From positions 186,001-250,000 of the forward strand of contig NZ_QVQV01000006.1 of NCBI RefSeq assembly GCF_003429005.1: a stretch of DNA of 64,000 bases, given 5' to 3'. Source of the DNA: Paraburkholderia sp. DHOC27 (GTDB taxonomy: Bacteria; Pseudomonadota; Gammaproteobacteria; Burkholderiales; Burkholderiaceae). Within the stretch, counting starts at the first letter, position 1. Each line of letters opens with the position of its first letter. Positions 17,052 to 24,581 of this stretch are shown here, piece by piece. The notes under the pieces were generated by a model. It had not been told where the DNA came from, made no database searches, and saw nothing but the letters and a program-made list of their open reading frames with translations. The position numbers were made by a program, and so were the translations under genes.

Positions 17052-18737
17052 TCACGCCGCCAGCATTTCCTTCGCATGTTTGCGGGTTGTGGCGGTGATC
17101 TCCAGGCCGCCGAGCATCCGCGCCACTTCCTCGATACGGTTCGCCTTGTCGAGCGAGGTCACGCTGCTCACCGTGCCGCCGCGGCCGTCCGCCGCCTTGG
17201 CGACCTGGAAATGATGGTCGCCACGCGCGGCCACTTGCGGCAGGTGGGTCACGCACAACACCTGGCGAGCGCCGCCCAGTTGATGCAGCAACCTGCCGAC
17301 CACTTCGGCCACGCCGCCGCCAATGCCGGTATCCACTTCGTCGAAGATCAAGGTGGGCGTGGGGCTGGCGGCGCTGGCAATCACGGCGAGCGCGAGGCTG
17401 ATACGCGCCAGTTCGCCGCCCGAGGCGACTTTCGCCAGCGGCCGCAGCGGCACGCCGGCGTGGCCGGCCACCCTGAATTCGATCTGCTCCAGTCCATGCG
17501 CGCCGCCTTCGGGCAGCGCCACGAGCGCGACTTCGAAGCTGCCGCCTTTCATGGACAACTCCTGCATGCCCGTCGTCACCGCTGAGCCCAGTGCCTTGGC
17601 GGCCTTGGCGCGTGCCTTCGACAGTTGCTTCGCCTGTGCCAGAAAGGCTTCTTTCGCCTTTGCTTCGGCGGCATGCAGGGCGTCGAGATCAGCGGCGGCG
17701 TCTAATGCCGCGAGCTGGGCCCGGCGGGCGGCGTGTTCTTCCGGCAGGGTTTGCGGCTGCAGGCGGAATTTGCGCGCGGCCGAGTGCAACGCGTCGACGC
17801 GTCGTTCGATCTGCGCGAGCCGCTCGGGATCGAGTTCGAGCCGCTGGGCGTAGTGACTCAGCGAGTAAGCGGCTTCCTGCAACTGGATTTCGGCGGGTTC
17901 GAGTGCGGCGAGCGCGTCGTTTAATGCAGGGTCGATCTCGGCCAGGTCGCGCAGCTTCGAAACCACTGAAGCCAGATGCGTGATCATCGCCTCATCCGAC
18001 TCCGACAGCGCGGCCAGCGCTCCCTGCACGCCGTCGATCAGGTTCGCCGAGTGCGACAGGCGGTTGTGTTCCGCGTTGACCTCTTCCCATTCGCCGGGCT
18101 GCGGCGAAAGTTTGTCGAGTTCCGCCAGTTGCCACGCCAGCCGTTCCCGCTCCAGTTGCAATTCGCGGTCGCGCGTCTGGGCCGTTTCGACCGCCTGGGC
18201 ACTGTCGCGCCACGCGCGCCATGCCCGGTTGACGGTCGCGGCGAGGTCCGCGAGTCCCGCGTGGGTGTCGAACAGTTCGCGTTGCGCGTCCGGGCGCATC
18301 AACAGTTGATGTGCATGCTGCCCATGGATATCCACCAGCATTTCGCCGACTTCACGCAGTTGTGTGAGCGTGGCCGCCGTGCCGTTGATGAAGGCGCGCG
18401 AGCGGCCGTTGGCATCCACCACGCGCCGCAGCATGACCGTGCCGCCGTGCGGATCCGCGCCGTCGCCATGAGCAGAGCCGGATGCGCCCAGCGCCTGCGC
18501 GTCGAGCCACTGTTCGACCAGCGCGTGGGTGTCGAACTCGGCCGTGATGTCGGCGCGGCTTTCGCCCGTGCGTACCACGCTGGCGTCGGCGCGCGCGCCG
18601 AGCGTCAAGGCCAGCGCGTCGATCAGGATCGATTTGCCGGCGCCTGTTTCACCAGAAAAAACCGTAAAGCCGCTGTCGAATTCGAGGTCGAGCGCGGCGA
18701 CGATGACGAAGTCGCGTATCGAAAGGTGGCGAAGCAT
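17052..18737 (-). CDS. recN: DNA repair protein RecN
   Basis: This is an SMC-like ATPase of 561 residues, as usual for RecN, acting in double-strand break repair and chromosome cohesion. The Walker A motif FSGETGAGKSILIDAL is near residue 29. The central coiled-coil arms run from about 160 to 370, rich in Leu/Glu/Arg/Ala. The C-terminal half carries the signature VASGGELARISLALAV and Walker B TPTLIFDEVDTGIGGG. A typical leucine-rich start, MLRHLSIRDFVIVAALDLEF, fixes the N-terminus. nadK lies 60 bases upstream on the same strand, a frequent pairing. Confidence 0.96.
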   Translation of the reverse strand: MLRHLSIRDFVIVAALDLEFDSGFTVFSGETGAGKSILIDALALTLGARADASVVRTGESRADITAEFDTHALVEQWLDAQALGASGSAHGDGADPHGGTVMLRRVVDANGRSRAFINGTAATLTQLREVGEMLVDIHGQHAHQLLMRPDAQRELFDTHAGLADLAATVNRAWRAWRDSAQAVETAQTRDRELQLERERLAWQLAELDKLSPQPGEWEEVNAEHNRLSHSANLIDGVQGALAALSESDEAMITHLASVVSKLRDLAEIDPALNDALAALEPAEIQLQEAAYSLSHYAQRLELDPERLAQIERRVDALHSAARKFRLQPQTLPEEHAARRAQLAALDAAADLDALHAAEAKAKEAFLAQAKQLSKARAKAAKALGSAVTTGMQELSMKGGSFEVALVALPEGGAHGLEQIEFRVAGHAGVPLRPLAKVASGGELARISLALAVIASAASPTPTLIFDEVDTGIGGGVAEVVGRLLHQLGGARQVLCVTHLPQVAARGDHHFQVAKAADGRGGTVSSVTSLDKANRIEEVARMLGGLEITATTRKHAKEMLAA

Positions 18738-18797
18738 GGGTGGTCGTCTGGTGGCGTGGGTTACCGTAATGGCTGTGTCGGCGTGCTCAGGATTCTG

Positions 18798-19700
18798 TCA
18801 GGGCTTGATGTCGTCTTCGTGCGACGGGTACTCGTTCCAGTGCAGCTTCTTGCGCAGTGTGGCGTAGTAGCTGTACCCAACCGGGTGCAGGAGCGGTACG
18901 GTATGACGCGAGCGGCGCACTTCGATGGTGTCGTTGTGCTCCAGCGCCGTGAACGACTGCATGTCGAAATTGACGTTGACGTCGCGCCCCGAGACGATCT
19001 GGATGCTGACCTTCGAGTCGTCCGGCAGCACGATGGGCCGGTTCGACAGCGCGTGCGGCGCGATCGGCACGAGCACGATGCCCTGCAACTGGGGATGCAG
19101 GATCGGGCCGGCCGAGGACAACGAATAGGCCGTCGAGCCGGTCGGCGTGGCGACGATCAGCCCGTCGGAGCGCTGGTTGTACATGAAGCGGCCGTCCACG
19201 GCCACGTGCAGCTCCGCCATGCCGGAGAAGCCGCTGCGGTTGACCACCACGTCGTTGAAGGCCAGCGCGTGGTAGATGGGATTGCCTTCGCGCATGATGC
19301 GCGCTTCGAGCAAGGTGCGCTCCTCACGCTCGAAATGACCGCCAAGCATCTGCGGAACGAGTTCCTGCATGTCCGAGATCGGGATGTCGGTGATGAACCC
19401 GACGCGCCCGTGGTTGATGCCGATCAACGGGGTGCGGTAAGGCGCCAGTTGGCGGCCAATGCCGAGCATCGTGCCGTCGCCGCCGAGTACGACGGCCACG
19501 TCGGCCCGTGCGCCGATTTCGGCGGGGCGCAGCGCGGGATACTCGGTTACGCCGATTTCAGCGGCGGTATCGGCCTCGAATACGACTTCGAAGCCGCGCT
19601 TGGCGATGCAGGCGGCGAGCGCGGTCAGCGGCTCGCCGATGCCTGGCGTATTGTTGCGCCCGACGAGCGCGACGGTCCTGAACTGGCTGGTAACTTGCAT
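18798..19700 (-). CDS. nadK: NAD kinase
   Basis: The enzyme phosphorylates NAD to NADP. The product of 300 residues is normal length. The GGDGTMLGIGRQL motif holds the catalytic GGDG near residue 73. INHGRVGFITDI, FNDVVVNR and GLIVATPTGSTAYSLSSAGP are the further family blocks. It is divergent from hrcA and upstream of recN; the nadK-hrcA divergence is conserved in beta-proteobacteria. Expression control is not evident. Confidence 0.96.
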   Translation of the reverse strand: MQVTSQFRTVALVGRNNTPGIGEPLTALAACIAKRGFEVVFEADTAAEIGVTEYPALRPAEIGARADVAVVLGGDGTMLGIGRQLAPYRTPLIGINHGRVGFITDIPISDMQELVPQMLGGHFEREERTLLEARIMREGNPIYHALAFNDVVVNRSGFSGMAELHVAVDGRFMYNQRSDGLIVATPTGSTAYSLSSAGPILHPQLQGIVLVPIAPHALSNRPIVLPDDSKVSIQIVSGRDVNVNFDMQSFTALEHNDTIEVRRSRHTVPLLHPVGYSYYATLRKKLHWNEYPSHEDDIKP

Positions 19701-20086
19701 GCCGGCATTACACCATAGGTAGGGACTGAAAAGAACCGTCGACGCCCAGATGGGCGTGCGTCACCGATGCGTTGCCCATCGGGCCGGCGCAGCTTTGGCG
19801 CGAGCGTCGCGGGTCGTGGCGAGGCCGGCCGCCGGGCCGCACTTCTGGCCGTGGCGAACATGGCCGCCACGGGCGACGCGGTTGGTCACGCGCGTGGTCG
19901 TGGATTGTCGCTAGAATGGTGGCGTCCCCGTGGCTACGGCATGGTTTGTGCAGCCGGGGTTTGTGCAGGATCTGAGCCTGCGCGGTGGTGCGTGAGTTGC
20001 CGCGCCGTCCGCCGACGTGCAGAGCCGGCGCCGCACTATTTGTTAGCGCTCGCGGTTGCATCACCATTAAGCTAAAATTTTCCGTC
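19701..20086. other. Divergent nadK-hrcA intergenic region, no gene seen
   Basis: These 386 bases separate divergent nadK and hrcA. The open frames in it are Arg/Gly-rich and look like compositional artefacts. A TTAGCGCTC at 20043-20051 resembles the left half of a CIRCE operator, but the matching right half is absent. AAGCTAAAATTT near 20070 could supply an AT-rich -10 region for hrcA. Confidence 0.4.
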
Positions 20087-21106
20087 ATGCTAGATCCTCG
20101 CGCACAAACCCTCCTCAAAACGCTGATCGAGCGCTATATCGCCGAAGGTCAGCCGGTCGGCTCGCGCACGTTGTCCCGCTACTCGGGGCTCGAGTTGAGC
20201 CCGGCGACGATCCGCAACGTGATGTCCGATCTCGAGGAACTGGGCCTGGTGATCAGTCCGCATACCTCCGCAGGACGCATTCCCACGCCGCGTGGCTACC
20301 GTTTGTTCGTCGACACCATGCTGACGGTGGAGTCCGCCGCCGACGAAGAGGCCGTCACCCGTACCGTCAAGACCACGCTGCAAGCCGGTGAGCCGCAGAA
20401 AATCGTGGCGGCGGCAGCGAGCGTACTGTCCAGCCTGTCGCAGTTCGCCGGTGTCGTACTGACACCGCGGCGCAGTCACGTGTTCAAGCAGATCGAGTTC
20501 ATGCGCCTGTCCGACAAGCGCATTCTGCTGATCATCGTCACGCCTGAAGGTGACGTGCAGAACCGCATCATGGCAACGCAGCGGGATTTCTCGCCGTCGC
20601 AACTGGTAGAAGCGTCCAATTACATCAACGCGCACTTTGCCGGCCTTTCGTTCGACGAAGTGCGCCGCCGCCTGCGCGAAGAGATCGACGCCTTGCGTGG
20701 CGACATGACCACGCTGATGCACGCCGCCGTCACGGCCAGCACCGACGAGGCCGACGCTGGCGAGACCGTGCTGATTTCCGGCGAGCGCAATCTGCTGGAA
20801 GTGGCCGACCTGTCTTCCGACATGGCGCGGTTGCGCAAATTGTTTGATGTGTTCGACCAAAAGACCAGCCTCCTTCAGTTGCTCGACGTATCGAGTCACG
20901 CGCAGGGCGTGCAGATTTTCATTGGCGGCGAGTCCAACCTCGTGCCGATCGAAGAAATGAGCGTCGTCACCGCGCCGTATGAGGTGAACGGCAAGATCGT
21001 CGGCACGCTCGGTGTTATCGGACCGACGCGGATGGCCTATAACCGTGTGATCCCGATCGTCGACATCACCGCGCGCCTGCTCTCGCTCACGCTTAGCCAG
21101 CAGTAG
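20087..21106 (+). CDS. hrcA: Heat-inducible transcription repressor HrcA
   Basis: HrcA binds CIRCE operators and represses chaperone genes, with GroEL as co-effector. From ATG 20087 (MLDPRAQTLLKTLIERYIAE) it has 339 residues, the normal size. The N-terminal winged helix includes GQPVGSRTLSRYSGLELSPA and TIRNVMSDLEELG; the C-terminal part includes VLTPRRSHVFKQIEF and GTLGVIGPTRMAYNRVIPIV. An in-frame upstream reading to 19985 is rejected. It begins the heat-shock block, whose dnaK and grpE promoters look sigma-32 dependent. Its likely target is groESL elsewhere, since no full CIRCE is seen here. Confidence 0.96.
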   Translation: MLDPRAQTLLKTLIERYIAEGQPVGSRTLSRYSGLELSPATIRNVMSDLEELGLVISPHTSAGRIPTPRGYRLFVDTMLTVESAADEEAVTRTVKTTLQAGEPQKIVAAAASVLSSLSQFAGVVLTPRRSHVFKQIEFMRLSDKRILLIIVTPEGDVQNRIMATQRDFSPSQLVEASNYINAHFAGLSFDEVRRRLREEIDALRGDMTTLMHAAVTASTDEADAGETVLISGERNLLEVADLSSDMARLRKLFDVFDQKTSLLQLLDVSSHAQGVQIFIGGESNLVPIEEMSVVTAPYEVNGKIVGTLGVIGPTRMAYNRVIPIVDITARLLSLTLSQQ

Positions 21107-21340
21107 GCGGTTAGGCGGTGGGCCACGCGTTAGGCGCGTCAAGGGCAGGCCGCAGCGGCTAAACCACCCGCTACCTTCTATCAGCGGCTCCTCTTGCGAT
21201 TCCGTACTTCACGCCGCAAATGATGCGTGACGGCGCGCGGCTTGCCAATCTGCCGAATGGCCAGGGTGGGAGCGCCGGACCGCGCCGCTATAATGAATTC
21301 CACCTAACCGATCCCGCTTGCGGCGGAGCCCCTGTTGCCT

Positions 21341-22411
21341 ATGCGTTTCGACCTCGAGCGACCCTCGCAACCTGCCACCTCGCATCGCGTTGCGGTGCTG
21401 CTGATCAATCTGGGCACGCCCGACGCCCCTACGCCGGGCGCCGTGCGGCGCTACCTCGCGCAGTTTCTGTCCGACCCGCGCGTGGTGGAGATTCCGGCAG
21501 TGCTATGGCAGATCATTTTGCGGCTATTGATCCTGCCGCTGCGTGGGCGCTCGTCGGCCAAGAAGTACGCGGCGGTCTGGACGCCGGAAGGTTCGCCGCT
21601 GCGTGTCTACACGGAGAAGCAGGTCGAGGCGCTGCGGCATCTGCTGCAACTGAACGATTACACGGTGCTGGTCGACTACGCGATGCGCTATGGCATGCCC
21701 GGCATTCCCGCCATGCTGAATCAGTTGAAGCTGGCAGGGGCGGAACGGGTGCTGCTGGTACCCATGTATCCGCAATACTCGTCGTCCACCACCGCCACCG
21801 CGTTCGATGACGCTTTTTCGGCGCTCAAGCGTATGCGCAATCAGCCCGAGATCCGCACGATTCGCCAATACGCCGATCACCCCGCGTACATTGCAGCGCT
21901 CGCCGCGCAGGTGCATCAGTATTGGCATGCGCACGGGCGTCCGGATTTTGCGGCGGGCGACAAGCTGATCCTGAGCTTCCACGGTGTGCCCAAGCGCACG
22001 CTCGATCTGGGCGATCCGTATCATGATCAGTGTCAGCAAACCGGGGCGCTGCTCATGCAGGCGCTGCAACTCACTCCGGTGGAGTGCCGCGTTACCTTCC
22101 AGTCGCGCTTTGGCAAGGCCGAGTGGCTCCAGCCGTATACGGCACCGACGCTCAAGGAACTGGGCGCGGCCGGTGTGCGGCGCGCTGACGTGTTCTGCCC
22201 GGGCTTTACCGCCGACTGCCTCGAGACGATCGAAGAGATCGGCATGGAGGTGCGCGACGAGTTCATGCACGCGGGCGGCAAGGAATTTCACCGCATTCCC
22301 TGTCTGAACGCTTCACAGGCGTGGATCGCGGCGCTCGGCGAGATCGTCGCGCAGAACCTGCAGGGCTGGCCGGTGCAGGCGCCGCACGCGCAGGGTGCTG
22401 CGGTGGCTTGA
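21341..22411 (+). CDS. hemH: Ferrochelatase
   Basis: HemH inserts ferrous iron into protoporphyrin IX, the last step of heme synthesis. From ATG 21341 the protein has 356 residues. Family blocks are LLINLGTPDAPTPGAVRRYL, YPQYSSSTTATAFD, LSFHGVPKRTLDLGDPYHDQ (with the catalytic His) and the C-terminal PGFTADCLETIEEIGMEVRD (with the conserved Glu). The ATG follows a GGAG about 12 bases upstream. It lies between hrcA and hslR as in other Burkholderiaceae. Confidence 0.96.
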   Translation: MRFDLERPSQPATSHRVAVLLINLGTPDAPTPGAVRRYLAQFLSDPRVVEIPAVLWQIILRLLILPLRGRSSAKKYAAVWTPEGSPLRVYTEKQVEALRHLLQLNDYTVLVDYAMRYGMPGIPAMLNQLKLAGAERVLLVPMYPQYSSSTTATAFDDAFSALKRMRNQPEIRTIRQYADHPAYIAALAAQVHQYWHAHGRPDFAAGDKLILSFHGVPKRTLDLGDPYHDQCQQTGALLMQALQLTPVECRVTFQSRFGKAEWLQPYTAPTLKELGAAGVRRADVFCPGFTADCLETIEEIGMEVRDEFMHAGGKEFHRIPCLNASQAWIAALGEIVAQNLQGWPVQAPHAQGAAVA

Positions 22412-22481
22412 TTGTGAGCAGATGAGTGGCCGAAGGCGGTACCGTTTCGTTTCAACGCGCCAAAGGGCGCCAGACTGACTG

Positions 22482-22889
22482 ATGAACTACAAGATTTCCA
22501 CTGAACCTGGCGCGCGGTTGCGCATCGATAAATGGCTTTGGGCGGCGCGCTTCTTCAAGACGCGTTCGCTGGCGGCCGATGCGGTCGAAAAGGGACATGT
22601 GCGGATTGGCGGCGCCACGGTCAAGCCGGCCAAGGACGTGCGCGTGGGCGACCTCGTCGACGTGGAGATCGAACGGGTCGTCTGGCAGGTGGAAGTGCTG
22701 GGAATCTGTGAAGTGCGCGGTCCGGCCAGTGTGGCGCAGACGCTTTACGCGGAGACCGACGAGAGCAAGGTGAAGCGGCAGGTAGAGCAGGAGCGGCGCA
22801 AGACGTATCGCGAGCCGGCTGCCGCGTTGCATGGGCGTCCGACCAAACGCGACCGGCGCATTATCGACAAACTTTCAGGTGGGGATTGA
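22482..22889 (+). CDS. hslR: S4-domain RNA-binding heat-shock protein Hsp15
   Basis: Hsp15 binds stalled 50S subunits carrying nascent peptidyl-tRNA and helps recycle them. The 135-residue length and the S4 fold at the N-terminus (LRIDKWLWAARFFKTRSLAA, residues 12-31, then DAVEKGHVRIGG) are diagnostic. A basic C-terminal tail follows (GRPTKRDRRIIDKL). It follows hemH by 70 bases. Its last 29 bases overlap the end of a convergent small gene proposed at 22861-23022. Confidence 0.93.
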   Translation: MNYKISTEPGARLRIDKWLWAARFFKTRSLAADAVEKGHVRIGGATVKPAKDVRVGDLVDVEIERVVWQVEVLGICEVRGPASVAQTLYAETDESKVKRQVEQERRKTYREPAAALHGRPTKRDRRIIDKLSGGD

Positions 22890-23022
22890 ACAGCTGTTCC
22901 ATGGTGGCATGGACGCCGCCATATTCCGTGGTGCTGTCATTGACAGCACCGGACATACAGATTGTGGTGGTTCCCGCGATGAGCACCAAGGCGACCACGG
23001 ATATAGCGAAGGTCAGTTTCAC
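22861..23022 (-). CDS. Small putative secreted peptide, 53 residues
   Basis: I do not recognise this protein. The frame starts with GTG at 23022, four to five bases after a strong GGGGGAG ribosome site. It encodes an N-terminus KLTFAISVVALVLIAG, a textbook signal or membrane segment. The mature part is short and polar, including NDSTTEYGGVHATMEQL, and ends HLKVCR at TAA 22861. Cys22 within TTTIC does not form a clear lipobox. Third positions are mostly G or C. It runs convergently into hslR (29-base overlap) and divergently from grpE. It could be an exported small protein; function unknown. Confidence 0.6.
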   Translation of the reverse strand: MKLTFAISVVALVLIAGTTTICMSGAVNDSTTEYGGVHATMEQLFNPHLKVCR

Positions 23023-23238
23023 GGTACTCCCCCGAAAGACACAGGACGAACGTATGTAGTACGGTTAGAAGGGTATGGTTTACGCGGAATTTAGGGTAAA
23101 CATGCCTTTTCCAGCGGATGGATGAAGTTTAGGTCAGTCCGCTACGCCGCTCAATCTCATTCTGATGAAGTCAGAGTAATGGTTGTAACCGGGAATTTCC
23201 GCCGCGCGCGAGCGGTTTGAAAAGTTCCCGAGGATGGC

Positions 23239-23266
23239 TTGAAATGGTCGTTTCGGCCCTCATCTC
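23239..23266 (+). promoter_or_regulatory. Sigma-32-like promoter of grpE
   Basis: CTTGAAA at 23239-23245 and CCCTCATCT at 23258-23266 are separated by 13 bases counted from CTTGAA. This closely fits the heat-shock sigma factor consensus (CTTGAAA, 13-14 bases, CCCCATnT). It lies about 120 bases before the grpE start. Confidence 0.7.
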
Positions 23267-23385
23267 CGTTCACGATGGGTGGCAGCCGTACGGCGCTTGT
23301 GTGGTGTTTATGCAACGCGCGAAATGGTCCACAGAGACACGGCATCGCTGCCCTTGGCTTTCACTTTTTATCGACTTTCAGCGAC

Positions 23386-23964
23386 ATGGAAAACACGCAA
23401 GAGAATCCGACGAGCCAGAATCCCACGCCCGCCGACGAAGCCGCGCGCCAGGCCGCCGAGGCCGCTACGCCCCAGCAGGACGCCAACCCGGCTGAAGCAG
23501 CGCCGGGCACGGCCGAAGCCGCGCTGGCTGAGGCGCAAGGCAAGATCGCCGAGTTGCAGGAAAGCTTCCTGCGCGCCAAGGCCGAGACCGAAAACGTGCG
23601 CCGGCGTGCGCAGGAAGACGTCTCCAAGGCTCACAAGTTCGCTATCGAGAGTTTCGCCGAGCATCTGCTGCCGGTGGTGGATAGCCTCGAAGCTGCGATG
23701 GCGCATTCCACTGACGACCTGCAGAAAGTCCGCGAAGGCGTCGAGCTGACGTTGCGTCAACTGAGCGGCGCGCTCGAAAAAGGCCGGGTGGTGGCAATCA
23801 ATCCCGCCGCCGGCGAGAAGTTCGATCCGCATCGTCACCAGGCCATCTCGATGGTGCCGGCCGATCAGGAGCCGAACACGGTGGTTTCCGTGTTGCAAAA
23901 GGGCTTTGTCATCGCTGACCGCGTCTTGCGTCCGGCGCTGGTAACGGTTGCCCAGCCGAAGTAA
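23386..23964 (+). CDS. grpE: Nucleotide exchange factor GrpE
   Basis: GrpE releases ADP from DnaK. From ATG 23386 (MENTQENPTS) the protein has 192 residues. An acidic, Ala/Pro-rich tail (about 45 residues) precedes the long dimeric helix (AEAQGKIAELQESFLRAKAE, ENVRRRAQEDVSKAHKFAIE). The C-terminal beta domain includes INPAAGEKFDPHRHQAISMV and VLQKGFVIADRVLRPALVTV. The longer in-frame reading from 23239 would run through the sigma-32 promoter and is rejected. Confidence 0.96.
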   Translation: MENTQENPTSQNPTPADEAARQAAEAATPQQDANPAEAAPGTAEAALAEAQGKIAELQESFLRAKAETENVRRRAQEDVSKAHKFAIESFAEHLLPVVDSLEAAMAHSTDDLQKVREGVELTLRQLSGALEKGRVVAINPAAGEKFDPHRHQAISMVPADQEPNTVVSVLQKGFVIADRVLRPALVTVAQPK

Positions 23965-24005
23965 GCGCAAGTCGCCCGCATCCGCCGCCTTTAGTCATTG
24001 TTGTC

Positions 24006-24431
24006 ATGGCCACTATTCCTGTCGACGCCACGGCCTTCGCGACGTTCGGCATGCAGGAGCTAACCGGCGAATCGTTCGACGCCAGTTTGGCCGCGGCGGC
24101 CGACGAGCTGGCGGTGGTGTTTTTCTGGGGGCTCGACTGCTTCAACTGTGAAGTGGCAAAGAAGGCGATGCTGGCGCAGCCCGAGTCCATTCACGCGCTC
24201 GGGCTCAGATGGTTTCACAGCAACGTCTACGAGCACCGGGAGCTGGGACGCCGCTTCAGCTTGCATGGCGTGCCGACGTGGTTCTTTTTTCATCGCGGCA
24301 AGCGGCTGGGCCGGGCCACCGGCTGGCACGGTCTGGCGCAATTCCAGGCAGCGGTGGCGGCCGCGCGGGACAAGATTGGCCAGGGTGGCGCAACTCATCC
24401 CGCGGTCAATCCCAAAGCCGCAGGCGATTGA
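24006..24431 (+). CDS. Thioredoxin-like protein with CFNC active site, heat-shock block
   Basis: This 141-residue single thioredoxin domain has FFWGLDCFNCEVAKK in place of the classical WCGPC active site, and the cis-proline loop GVPTWFFFHRGKRLGR. Both cysteines of a CxxC are kept with Phe-Asn between them, so redox activity is plausible but the potential should differ from thioredoxin. It is inserted between grpE and dnaK, 41 bases after grpE, so it should be co-induced by heat. The role may be a thiol partner of the chaperones or of Hsp33-like factors; that is inference. There is no signal peptide, so it is cytoplasmic. Confidence 0.85.
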   Translation: MATIPVDATAFATFGMQELTGESFDASLAAAADELAVVFFWGLDCFNCEVAKKAMLAQPESIHALGLRWFHSNVYEHRELGRRFSLHGVPTWFFFHRGKRLGRATGWHGLAQFQAAVAAARDKIGQGGATHPAVNPKAAGD

Positions 24432-24462
24432 AAAAAATTAAAGACCGCATAGGGTTCAAGGT

Positions 24463-24490
24463 CTTGAAAACGATGCGGGCGCACTTATGT
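24463..24490 (+). promoter_or_regulatory. Sigma-32-like promoter of dnaK
   Basis: CTTGAAA at 24463-24469 and CACTTATGT at 24482-24490 have 13 bases between CTTGAA and the -10 block. The -35 part is perfect and the -10 part matches less well than that of grpE. It lies about 90 bases before the dnaK start and would give dnaK-dnaJ their own heat-shock transcript. Confidence 0.55.
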
Positions 24491-24581
24491 TGAGTGCAGG
24501 TATGAATTCAGGGGCGGGGTGCTCGCTGTCAGACGGCGCAAGGCACTCCCCGCAGCGATCAAAGTCAGGAGATTATTAAAA

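Noticed and set aside
20043..20051. CIRCE-like half-site upstream of hrcA (TTAGCGCTC)
   Set aside because: The right half with nine-base spacing is absent, so no operator is called.
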